The notes beneath the pieces are model-generated. The model searched no databases. It saw only the letters and a program-made list of their open reading frames with translations, and was not told the DNA's origin. DNA of 64,000 nucleotides from Methylotenera sp. (GTDB lineage Bacteria > Pseudomonadota > Gammaproteobacteria > Burkholderiales > Methylophilaceae), in contig PERG01000001.1 in NCBI GenBank assembly GCA_002928535.1, forward strand, positions 62,001 to 126,000, given 5' to 3'. Within the stretch, counting starts at the first letter, position 1. Each line of letters opens with the position of its first letter. Below, one piece after another: positions 19,314 through 27,100 of the stretch. The position numbers were made by a program, and so were the translations under genes.

Positions 19314-19574
19314 TTGAGATCTACTAAAGCCAGCGGGGCTGTTGAACGCCTGAAACGACGGTCTGAGAATGCTTATTACTCATTGGTAATCAGTGGTAAT
19401 GGCCTTTTCTCTTTAGCCTTGATGAAAGGTAATGGAGAGTCTGAGCGCTTATGTTCGCCTATGCAACTTGATGATTTTGTTACGTTTACGAATGGTTATG
19501 GTGCCCAGACGCCTAAGAAGTTAAGCAAATTAGATATTGAATTCAGCAAGCAACTTAAGAAATCTACCGGTTAA
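19314..19574 (+). CDS. small protein of unknown function, cyclase operon
   Basis: This frame of 86 residues starts at TTG 19314 with AAGGTGAT at a suitable distance, 9 bases after the cyclase stop. It is basic, lacks a signal peptide and membrane segments, and has no motif I recognise; YYSLVISGNGLFSLALMKG is the only hydrophobic patch. Tight spacing to the cyclase argues for co-transcription and a related role. It could be an effector or modulator of the cyclase, but that is inference. Confidence 0.6.
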   Translation: MRSTKASGAVERLKRRSENAYYSLVISGNGLFSLALMKGNGESERLCSPMQLDDFVTFTNGYGAQTPKKLSKLDIEFSKQLKKSTG

Positions 19575-19595
19575 GTTTATTGGCAATACTCACCG

Positions 19596-19638
19596 TAATG
19601 GATATAAGCAAACTTATATTTCACGCTTATATCCATTA
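19596..19638. terminator. 14-bp perfect inverted repeat between converging genes
   Basis: TAATGGATATAAGC (19596-19609) and GCTTATATCCATTA (19625-19638) are exact inverted repeats with a 15-base loop. They sit between the cyclase operon (plus strand) and luxI (minus strand), where a shared transcription stop is expected. No U-tract follows the stem on either strand, so it is not a standard intrinsic terminator. Confidence 0.5.
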
Positions 19639-19665
19639 TCTGTGATTAATGCCAGACCACACATA

Positions 19666-20244
19666 TTAAGCAGCGATATCCATAGACAGTGCAGCATAAG
19701 TCTTATCTACATCCATATACAATGCAACGGCAGTTTCTACCCCAATCACCAAAGGCGGAGCGAGGCGAGTGACCACACAGCCTGCGCGTTTTAACAAACG
19801 CTCTACTGCCGTAGTCGTAACGGTGACATACTGCTGTATGGCATTTTTTTGCCCAAACGCCATCATTTCCCGAATACATTCAACCGTTAAATGCGTGAAG
19901 CCAAAGCCTGTATTACCGTCGGTTTCAATCGCAAATCGACTTAATTCCCAAATACTTTTATCTTCCGGTGCGGCTTCACCATTCAATAACTCCGGAAATG
20001 AATCTTTAAGCATGTATGGTCCTTCAGTCGGTAAAATTCTCCAACAGCCTTTGACCTCACCAGTGCGTTCTTTCACCAGCATGTAGGTCGGATCAATCGC
20101 ATCGTAACCATCAATTTCCATACCGCTTAACACTGGCACTTCCCAACCCATGCGTTCTTTAAATACCCGAGCTCTTAATTTATGCATCGCCCATAAATCT
20201 TCACTTTTGAAATGTTTTCTTTTCGCAATTCTAATCTTTAACAT
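19666..20244 (-). CDS. acyl-homoserine lactone synthase (LuxI family)
   Basis: The enzyme makes an N-acyl-homoserine lactone from S-adenosylmethionine and an acyl carrier protein thioester. Nearly all conserved LuxI residues are seen: R24, F28, W34, D45, D48, R69, F83, E100 and R103, several with LuxI numbering. Length (192 aa) is normal. The start ATG 20244 has AAAGGGG about 8 bases upstream. The gene is divergent from an RsaL-like repressor, with a candidate LuxR box (20311-20330) and a candidate RsaL operator (20289-20303) between them, in that order toward luxI. The acyl chain cannot be predicted reliably. Confidence 0.95.
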   Translation of the reverse strand: MLKIRIAKRKHFKSEDLWAMHKLRARVFKERMGWEVPVLSGMEIDGYDAIDPTYMLVKERTGEVKGCWRILPTEGPYMLKDSFPELLNGEAAPEDKSIWELSRFAIETDGNTGFGFTHLTVECIREMMAFGQKNAIQQYVTVTTTAVERLLKRAGCVVTRLAPPLVIGVETAVALYMDVDKTYAALSMDIAA

Positions 20245-20288
20245 GGTTTATACCCCTTTAGATTGATTACCCAGGAGGCATAAATAAT

Positions 20289-20303
20289 TATGCTTATTGC
20301 ATA
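20289..20303 (-). promoter_or_regulatory. candidate RsaL operator in the luxI promoter
   Basis: On the luxI strand the sequence is TATGCAATAAGCATA. The RsaL consensus I recall from Pseudomonas lasI is TATGnAATTnnCATA, so 10 of the 11 defined positions match. It lies 45-59 bases before the luxI start, just downstream of the candidate lux box, as expected for a repressor that competes with LuxR activation. It is also 102-116 bases from the rsaL-like start, allowing autoregulation. Confidence 0.6.
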
Positions 20304-20310
20304 TTTTTGT

Positions 20311-20330
20311 AACTGTAAGAGTTGCTAGGT
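20311..20330. promoter_or_regulatory. candidate lux/las box in the luxI promoter
   Basis: AACTGTAAGAGTTGCTAGGT has the NNCT-N12-AGNN layout of LuxR-family operators such as LasR boxes. It is centred about 76 bases before the luxI start. With a transcription start near 20278 it would be at about -42, the usual activator position. The dyad is weak beyond CT/AG. Confidence 0.42.
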
Positions 20331-20404
20331 TGTTCAATGAATCGTGGATGATAAAAAATGATGAACTCAAAAAAATATTATTTTTTATTGTTAAGGATGC
20401 AAAT

Positions 20405-20665
20405 ATGAGCAAAGATAATTCACAGAATGTATCGTTAAGTCCGGAAGCTTTACGTGGACTAAGGAAGATACGTCGTGAGAGTCAGACTAGGTTTTGGAAG
20501 CGCTTTGGCGTAACGCAATCCAGGGGTAGTAGGTTCGAACAGGGTATGGAAATTCCATCGCCCGTCAAGATTCTAATTAGGCTTTATATGGAGGGCGTAG
20601 TGAAGGAAAGGGATCTGCTACATGCGCGCAGAAATACAATGTTTAATGTGGCTATAACTGAATAA
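20405..20665 (+). CDS. rsaL: RsaL-like helix-turn-helix repressor
   Basis: RsaL represses the AHL synthase gene to give signal homeostasis. The protein has 86 residues, the RsaL size, with RRESQTRFWKRFGVTQSRGS and RFEQGMEIPSPVKILIRLYM. This resembles, from memory, RsaL's RRESQ..FWSRFG.SQS.GSRFE and the P.P...LLRFY.EG that follows. The start is ATG 20405, with AAGGA 8 bases upstream; an in-frame ATG at 20297 would add 36 non-conserved residues. Its position matches lasR-rsaL-lasI: divergent from the synthase gene and convergent with the receptor gene, whose 3' end it overlaps by 14 bases. A matching operator lies in the luxI promoter. Confidence 0.82.
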   Translation: MSKDNSQNVSLSPEALRGLRKIRRESQTRFWKRFGVTQSRGSRFEQGMEIPSPVKILIRLYMEGVVKERDLLHARRNTMFNVAITE

Positions 20666-21368
20666 TGCCGAGCTTTAAAGCCTTGATGATTGCCTGCTGT
20701 TTGGTGTTGACATTGAATTTTTGACGAATATTGCTTAAGTGGAAATTAATTGTGGATTCTGAACAGTTAAGGATTTTGGAAATTTCCCAGGAAGATTTGC
20801 CTGCAACCGACCAGTGAATTACTTCATTCTCCCGGGGGGTTAGTGCAATTTGCGTTTCTGGTGTGTGGTAATTTAAAAATTTCTTGGAGGATTCAAAAAC
20901 ATAATCCCGAATAATCGCTAAAGCAGGCATGGATTGCACCATATCTTTTTGTGTCGCTGGATTATCTAGGTGCTCCGATACAAAACTCATCATGCCGAAC
21001 TCGCCATTCGGCCCGTGAATCGGAAATATGATGCCAGTCTTTAGACCATAGCTGGTCGCTTCTTCATACATGTTCTGTTGATCTGGTTTCTTAAAGCAAT
21101 CGGGTGTCCATAGCAATGGGATATTACTTTTAAGACAATGGGTTACGGTAGGATCTACGTAACCTAACCCTTGATTATCGTAAGTGCTGCGCCAATCTTT
21201 AGAGTAGTTGCTTCGCAAAAAAGCATTTTCGATGGGTTCATCTTTAGATTTTAATACTGCAAATAATGTTTGCTCGAAGCCAATGTTTTTTGCCATTGAA
21301 AAAACAGTGTCTGACCAATTTTGCTCATTAGTTGCCTCTAAAAGGCCAGTAAATTGATCATATTTCAA
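20652..21368 (-). CDS. LuxR-family AHL receptor/transcription factor
   Basis: The protein has 238 residues. The N-terminal autoinducer-binding domain has the conserved W59, Y63, D72, P73, W87 and a Gly in GLKTGIIFP. The C-terminal LuxR HTH (~175-235) has LTPRENEVIHW, AGKSSWEIS and INFHLSNIRQKF. It should bind the lactone made by the adjacent synthase and activate luxI. The start codon is TTG (21368), supported by GAGG 8 bases upstream; no in-frame ATG fits. Its 3' end overlaps the rsaL-like gene by 14 bases, so antisense effects between the two transcripts are possible. Confidence 0.93.
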   Translation of the reverse strand: MKYDQFTGLLEATNEQNWSDTVFSMAKNIGFEQTLFAVLKSKDEPIENAFLRSNYSKDWRSTYDNQGLGYVDPTVTHCLKSNIPLLWTPDCFKKPDQQNMYEEATSYGLKTGIIFPIHGPNGEFGMMSFVSEHLDNPATQKDMVQSMPALAIIRDYVFESSKKFLNYHTPETQIALTPRENEVIHWSVAGKSSWEISKILNCSESTINFHLSNIRQKFNVNTKQQAIIKALKLGIIQL

Positions 21369-21430
21369 ACGGATACCTCATTCTTAATTTTCTATATGAA
21401 AAATAAGTACATTACACCGATTTAATATTA

Positions 21431-21442
21431 ACCCGAATGGGT
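21431..21442. promoter_or_regulatory. ACCCGAATGGGT palindrome upstream of luxR
   Basis: ACCC-GAAT-GGGT lies 63-74 bases before the luxR start and is followed by AG. The identical 12-mer occurs at 46872-46883 preceded by CT. The merged form CT-ACCCGAATGGGT-AG has the CT-N12-AG spacing of LuxR boxes, but it could equally belong to another regulator. Confidence 0.4.
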
Positions 21443-21629
21443 AGGCAATCACTATCCCCACCTAGTATAAATACTAGTCTTATAAATAATAATGATATGA
21501 CATAGTTTGCCTAAATACTAACTTAATTAAAAGGAGCTTTAAGGGGAAACTTGAATATAGCAGTAAGTAAATAACAAGAATACGAAAAAACAAGAAGAAG
21601 AGAATGGCTTTGGTTTAAATCAATGCACG

Positions 21630-22553
21630 CTACAAGTGGTCTGATTCATTATCGGTAATGTTATCTGCAGGTGGGGATTGCTCATGTTCAATCATGATAT
21701 TTCTACTGTCAGGCGTTTCCAGGCTGATTCTACCGATTGCCCCGCTGCGATAGTCTGTTAAAAAGGCTATCGCAGTTTTTTCTGTGTCCCACAAGCCATC
21801 ATGGCGTTTATAGGAACGACGTTTTGCAATCGCTTCTAATAAATCTACACCATCCATTTGCAACACATCTAGTTTCATTGCATCCAGCTTATAGCGAGTA
21901 TTAATTAAAGCAGGATAATTTTTCAATAAATTATCTGCTAAAAATAATGCAACATCTTCATCGATCACTGCATTCCGACCAATCGCATGGCTAGCTGCAA
22001 GCATATATCCATCTGATTCATATTGGATTTTTGGCCACATCATGCCCGGCGTGTCGATAATGCTCATGGTTTCAGATAAATCAAACCGTTGCTGGCTTTT
22101 GGTCACAGCAGGTTCATCTCCGACTTTTGCCACGCGACGATTCAGTAGTGCGTTCATCAGTGTTGATTTGCCCACATTGGGAATGCCCATGATGAGCATA
22201 CGGAGCGGTTTTAAATGTGTGCCACGGTGTGGAGTAAGGCCTAAACACAGTTTAGGAATTTTATTCGCCTCACCGGGTTTTTTGCAGGAAAGGGCAACTG
22301 CCTTGGTATTGGGCTGGCGATTAAAGTAATTCAGCCAGTCTTGTGTCGCTTTCGGGTCTGCAAGATCTGCCTTATTTAAAATTTTCAATTGTGGGCGCTG
22401 GCGGAATAAGCGCATCTCGTCAATCATGGGATTATGGCTGGCAGCCGGAACGCGCGCATCTAGTACCTCGATCACGATGTCGACGAACTCCATCGTCTCT
22501 TCAGCTTTTTTGCGTGCTTGGGTCATATGACCCGGATACCATTGAATCGCCAT
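21630..22553 (-). CDS. ylqF: ribosome biogenesis GTPase, circularly permuted (YlqF/RbgA)
   Basis: YlqF/RbgA aids late assembly of the 50S ribosomal subunit. Using ATG 22553 (GGAG 6 bases upstream) the product is 307 residues and begins MAIQWYPGHMTQAR, the typical N-terminus. The longer frame from 22721 adds a repeat-like leader and is rejected. The G motifs come in permuted order: NKADLAD (G4) first, then GIPNVGKSTLMNAL (G1) and DTPGMMWP (G3). Confidence 0.92.
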   Translation of the reverse strand: MAIQWYPGHMTQARKKAEETMEFVDIVIEVLDARVPAASHNPMIDEMRLFRQRPQLKILNKADLADPKATQDWLNYFNRQPNTKAVALSCKKPGEANKIPKLCLGLTPHRGTHLKPLRMLIMGIPNVGKSTLMNALLNRRVAKVGDEPAVTKSQQRFDLSETMSIIDTPGMMWPKIQYESDGYMLAASHAIGRNAVIDEDVALFLADNLLKNYPALINTRYKLDAMKLDVLQMDGVDLLEAIAKRRSYKRHDGLWDTEKTAIAFLTDYRSGAIGRISLETPDSRNIMIEHEQSPPADNITDNESDHL

Positions 22554-22601
22554 CTTTACTCCGTTTGAAAATACAAAAAATACTTTGTTGCTGCGCCTTG
22601 G

Positions 22602-22637
22602 CGTGTGAATAATGCGCTTTAGCGCATATATTCCACG
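22602..22637. repeat. long near-palindromic hairpin upstream of ylqF
   Basis: CGTGTGAATAATGCGCT (22602-22618) and AGCGCATATATTCCACG (22621-22637) pair almost fully around a 2-base loop; the inner 7 bases are exact. A second small hairpin (GCCA...TGGC) follows. The surrounding ~150 bases have no gene and look like a dispersed repeat rather than a promoter. Genome copies cannot be checked here. Confidence 0.5.
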
Positions 22638-22829
22638 GAAAAGCCAATTTCTGGCTCGCCGTATATAGCGTACTGTCTTCGACTCACCTTCTCGTCTTTT
22701 TTGATTTTGAAACGGGATCAAGTCGTAATTACTATCAGCATTTTAACATCCTGAAGCTTTCCCTAAGTTTTTATCTGTAACACGGGAGGAATCCAAGGTT
22801 AACTAATATTTTTGCCTTAAAATACCATT

Positions 22830-23648
22830 ATGCAAATTCCAGAAATTAACCCAAACCAGTCTGTTGACCTCTTAAAAGCGCTGCATATCCTCACACGTGA
22901 TGGCAAGCTTAATCAGGATAGTCGCCGCAAGCTTAAACAGGTCTATCACCTTTACCAGTTCATCGAGCCACTGTTAAAAGATGTCATGGCTAAAAATCCA
23001 GCGCCATTGCTAGTAGATCATGGGGCTGGCAAGTCCTACTTAGGGTTTATTTTGTATGATTTATTTGTAAAGCAGCATGCTGCTGGCAGTGTAATAGGCA
23101 TCGAGACGCGTGCGGACTTGGTGGTGAAATCCAAACAGTTAGCAGTGGATTTGCATTTTGAGCGTATGGCGTTTGAACATCTTTCGGTAGAAGAGTCAAT
23201 GCAGTCGGCAGCACTTCCTGCGCACGTGGATATTGTGACGGCTTTGCATGCTTGTAATACGGCAACAGATGACGCAATCCGGTTTGGCTTGAAGAAAGAG
23301 GCCGATTACATGGTTTTGGTGCCTTGCTGTCAGGCCGAAGTCGCAGAAGTACTACGCAAGCATAAGAATGAGAGTTTTGGTAAAACCCCATTATCTGAAA
23401 TTTGGCGTCATCCCATCCATACACGCGAGTTCGGTAGCCAGATCACTAATGTGTTGCGCTGTTTGCAGCTTGAAGCGGCAGGCTATCAAGTCACAGTGAC
23501 CGAGCTGGTCGGTTGGGAACATTCCATGAAAAACGAACTGATTATCGCAAAACGTACCGGTCAGAAACGCAAAAATGCTGCGGAACGTATCGCCCATATT
23601 TTGCATGAATTTAACTTGGAAGACATGCGCTCTCGTTTTGCTGTTTGA
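22830..23648 (+). CDS. SAM-dependent methyltransferase (Methyltransf_32-like)
   Basis: The protein has 272 residues. A Rossmann-type methyltransferase core starts with LLVDHGAGKSYLGFILYD (SAM-binding loop, ~residue 60), then GIETRADLV, VTALHACNTATDDAI and VPCCQAEV. The combination of an HACN...D.A motif with a PCCQ motif resembles the Methyltransf_32/TRM13-like group, whose members often act on RNA. The last ~60 residues are basic. The substrate is not known. The start ATG 22830 is the first residue of a natural-looking N-terminus; ribosome-binding site is weak. Confidence 0.72.
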   Translation: MQIPEINPNQSVDLLKALHILTRDGKLNQDSRRKLKQVYHLYQFIEPLLKDVMAKNPAPLLVDHGAGKSYLGFILYDLFVKQHAAGSVIGIETRADLVVKSKQLAVDLHFERMAFEHLSVEESMQSAALPAHVDIVTALHACNTATDDAIRFGLKKEADYMVLVPCCQAEVAEVLRKHKNESFGKTPLSEIWRHPIHTREFGSQITNVLRCLQLEAAGYQVTVTELVGWEHSMKNELIIAKRTGQKRKNAAERIAHILHEFNLEDMRSRFAV

Positions 23649-23687
23649 TCTACATTTTACAAAATGAATAATCTTGAAAGGAAGTCA

Positions 23688-24122
23688 ATGAAGTACGCAA
23701 TATTCGCTTTTCTGGCCATTACAGCATTTACTATCAATACAGCCTCTGCTGCTAAGACCTCGCCTGTAGCGTATAAAGATTACAGTGGCGTATATACCTG
23801 TACAGGTGACGATGCCCATGAAGGCAAATACACCGGTACAGTCACCATGACTTTGAAACCTGAACATAGTAATGAGAGTTATGCCAGCTACGATTTCAAA
23901 CTCGAAGTACCAGGCTATGGCACATATTTAGGCCATGCTGCAGCAAATGGTAATCATGTGGCCATGCATTTTGCGTTAACCGATCAATCCACTAAAGACT
24001 ATGGCACGGGTATTGCCAAAATGACCAAAAATGCCAAAGGCCAATGGACCTTCCATAAATTTTATTTTGAACCGGAGTTCAAAGGCGGCAATACCGGCGT
24101 TGAAGACTGCACAAGAAATTGA
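23688..24122 (+). CDS. secreted protein of unknown function
   Basis: I chose ATG 23688, preceded by AAAGGAAG, giving 144 residues starting MKYAIFAFLAITAF, a signal peptide with probable cleavage after ASA (~residue 21). The upstream ATG 23664 would put a charged stretch before the signal. The mature protein is about 120 residues, rich in Gly/Tyr/Thr, with two Cys (SGVYTCTG and VEDCTRN) that could form a disulfide joining the two ends. The pattern suggests a small periplasmic beta-barrel or sandwich. I do not recognise the family. Confidence 0.75.
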   Translation: MKYAIFAFLAITAFTINTASAAKTSPVAYKDYSGVYTCTGDDAHEGKYTGTVTMTLKPEHSNESYASYDFKLEVPGYGTYLGHAAANGNHVAMHFALTDQSTKDYGTGIAKMTKNAKGQWTFHKFYFEPEFKGGNTGVEDCTRN

Positions 24123-24194
24123 TGAGTCTTTAGGTGCACGCACCTCATCAGTAAGCGAATGCCTAGCGGCGTGGCGTGATAAAATTCCCACCAT

Positions 24195-27100
24195 ATGAAT
24201 TCCACGCAAAATCCTGAAAAAAATCCGGCCAAGAGTCTGGAAAAAAATCCAGAGAGAAATCCAGAAAAAGAACCAGCGCAGCAAATACCGCTGCTATTAA
24301 AGCAGCTGCCTACTTGCATGCTGGCAGACCGCTTTTCCCTAAGAAATCGCTTGAATCAGGCAAGAGCATTAGCTGAACAAAGCAAACCCGTTGAAAAGTC
24401 ATTAAACGAGATTGCGCAAAAAATACGCAGTTCCCAGACCAAATATGCTGCGAGACTTGCCAATTTACCAAAGCCGGAATATCCCTTAGAACTACCCGTA
24501 AGCGGTAAAAAAGACGATATCGCAAAGGCGATAGCACATAATCAGGTTGTTATTGTCTGCGGTGAAACCGGCTCTGGTAAAACCACGCAGCTACCGAAAA
24601 TCTGCCTTGAATTAGGCCGAGGTGTTTCCGGTTTGATCGGCCATACGCAGCCTAGGCGTATTGCGGCACGTTCAGTGGCTTCTCGCATTGCACAAGAGTT
24701 GAACAGCCCTCTTGGTGAAGTGGTAGGTTACAAAGTCCGTTTCAACGATAAGCTGTCCGAGTCCAGTTATATCAAGCTCATGACAGACGGTATCTTGCTT
24801 GCAGAAACACAGGGCGACAAATTTCTTAATGCCTATGACACTATCATTATTGACGAGGCACATGAACGAAGCCTGAATATTGATTTCCTGCTGGGCTATC
24901 TCAAGCAATTATTACCTAAGCGTCCAGATCTGAAAATCATCGTCACCTCAGCCACCATTGATGCAGACCGGTTCTCACAGCATTTTAACGGTGCCCCCGT
25001 GATTGAAGTTTCCGGCCGTACTTATCCGGTTGAGATTCGTTATCGTCCCTTAGGTAAAGCGGGCTTTCGTGCTAAAGAAATCGCTGAAACTGACAATGCG
25101 CAATTTGATGTAGATGACGAGACCATTTTTGGCATTGCGCGCAAAGCCAAAACAGAAGCGCGTTGGTTGGAAGAAGATGATGAAGAAGAAGCCATAGAGG
25201 AAGCCATTATGGATGCGGCAGATGACCTGCTACGTCAAGGCGATGGCGATATCCTGGTGTTCTTGCCAGGCGAGCGCGAAATTCGCGATGTGGCAGACCA
25301 CTTACGCAAATATCAGGGGCGTTCAGCCAAGCTCAAGCATATCGAAGTGCTACCTTTGTTCGCACGCTTAAGCATTGAAGACCAGCAGAAAATTTTCAAA
25401 AGTCACAGCTCGCGTCGGATTGTATTAGCGACTAACGTTGCGGAAACTTCGCTGACTGTGCCAGGCATTAAGTATGTGATTGATGCAGGCCTGGCCAGGG
25501 TAAACCGCTATAGCCCGCGTGCCAAAGTTGAACAACTGCAAATCGAGAAGATCAGTCAAGCCGCCGCCAAGCAGCGCGCAGGGCGTTGTGGACGAGTCTC
25601 GAACGGAATATGCGTACGCTTGTATTCTGAACTGGATTTTGAAGGCCGTCCGGAATTTACCGAACCTGAGATATTACGTAGTTCACTGGCCAGTGTGATT
25701 TTGCGCATGGCAGCTTTGCGTTTGGGTGATGTGGTCGACTTCCCATTTATTGAAGCGCCCAGTTCCAGGTTGGTGGCGGATGGTTATTTACTCCTGCAAG
25801 AACTAGGCGCTGTAGATGCGCAGCGCCGCATCACTGAAACGGGTTTGCAGCTTGCTAGATTGCCATTAGATCCGCGTGTGGGACGCATGATTCTGGCGGC
25901 CAAGCGTGAAAGCTGCCTGAATGAGATTTTGATCATCGCGAGTGTGTTAAGTATTCAAGACCCGCGCGAACGGCCGATGGATAAACGTGAAGCGGCAGAT
26001 CAGGCGCATGCCAAGTTCGCAGGTGAGGGCTCAGATTTTATGAGTTACCTCAAGCTATGGGATTTCTTCGATAACGCGTTAAAAACTAAAAAATCTAATA
26101 AAGATTTGCTCAACCAATGCCACAGCAATTTCCTGTCATTTTTACGTCTGAAAGAATGGCGCGAGTTGCATGGGCAGATCAAGCAGATTACTGATGAAAT
26201 GGAATTCAAGCTTAATGAAAAAGAAGCCAGCTATGAGCAGATTCATAAAGCTTTGCTAGCCGGCTTGTTAGGTAATATCGGCTTTAAAGATGGCGATAGT
26301 GACTCTTACGCCGGTGCGCGCGGTATCCGTTTTCACATTGCACCCGGTTCTACACTCAAGAAAACTAGACCTAAATGGGTAATAGCAGCTGAGCTGGTGG
26401 ATACCACCAAGCTCTATGCACGCTGCGTGGCGAAGATAGAACCGGACTGGATTGAACCGCTGGCAAGAGGACTAACAGAAAGCCATTACTCTGACCCGCG
26501 CTGGGATCGCAAGATGGGTATGGTCAATGCTTGGGAGCGTGTCAGTTTGTATGGTTTAACTATCATCCCTAAGCGACGCGTCCATTACGGGCCCATTAAC
26601 CCTGTGGAATCGCGTGAAATATTCATTCGCGAAGCGCTGGCCAATGGAGAATTTGATACACGAGCGCCATTTTTCATTGCAAATGAGCGACTGATTGCGG
26701 AAGTGGAAGAGTTGGAGCATAAAGCGCGCCGGCAGGATGTGCTGGTTGATGAACACCAGTTATTCGCTTTTTATGATAGCAAGGTTCCAGCGGATATTTT
26801 TAATGCTGCCAGCTTTGAAAAATGGCGTGAAGAGGCTGAAAAGACGCAGCCTAAACTCTTATATCTCACCCGTAATGATTTGATGCGACATGGCGCAGAT
26901 GCCATCACTGAAGTGCAGTTCCCCGAAAAGATGGTGCTGGATGGCGTGGAGATACCGCTTAAATACCGTTTTGAGCCTGGTCATGCTTTGGATGGCGTGA
27001 CGGCTACCATCCCATTGGCATTATTAAACCAGCTTAACCCTGTGCAAACCGAATGGCTGGTGCCGGGGATGTTGCGTGAGAAATTGACGTATCTCATCAA

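Noticed and set aside
20182-20196. TATG-N7-CATA (TATGCATCGCCCATA) as a further operator
   Set aside because: It lies inside the luxI coding region, lacks the G of the right arm, and one such loose match is expected by chance in 64 kb.
20297-20404. Longer N-terminus for the RsaL-like protein
   Set aside because: It would run through the luxI promoter elements and add non-conserved residues; ATG 20405 has a good ribosome-binding site and gives the RsaL length.
22554-22721. N-terminal extension of the YlqF GTPase
   Set aside because: The extra 56 residues come from a hairpin repeat; MAIQWYPGHM at 22553 is the family N-terminus with GGAG upstream.
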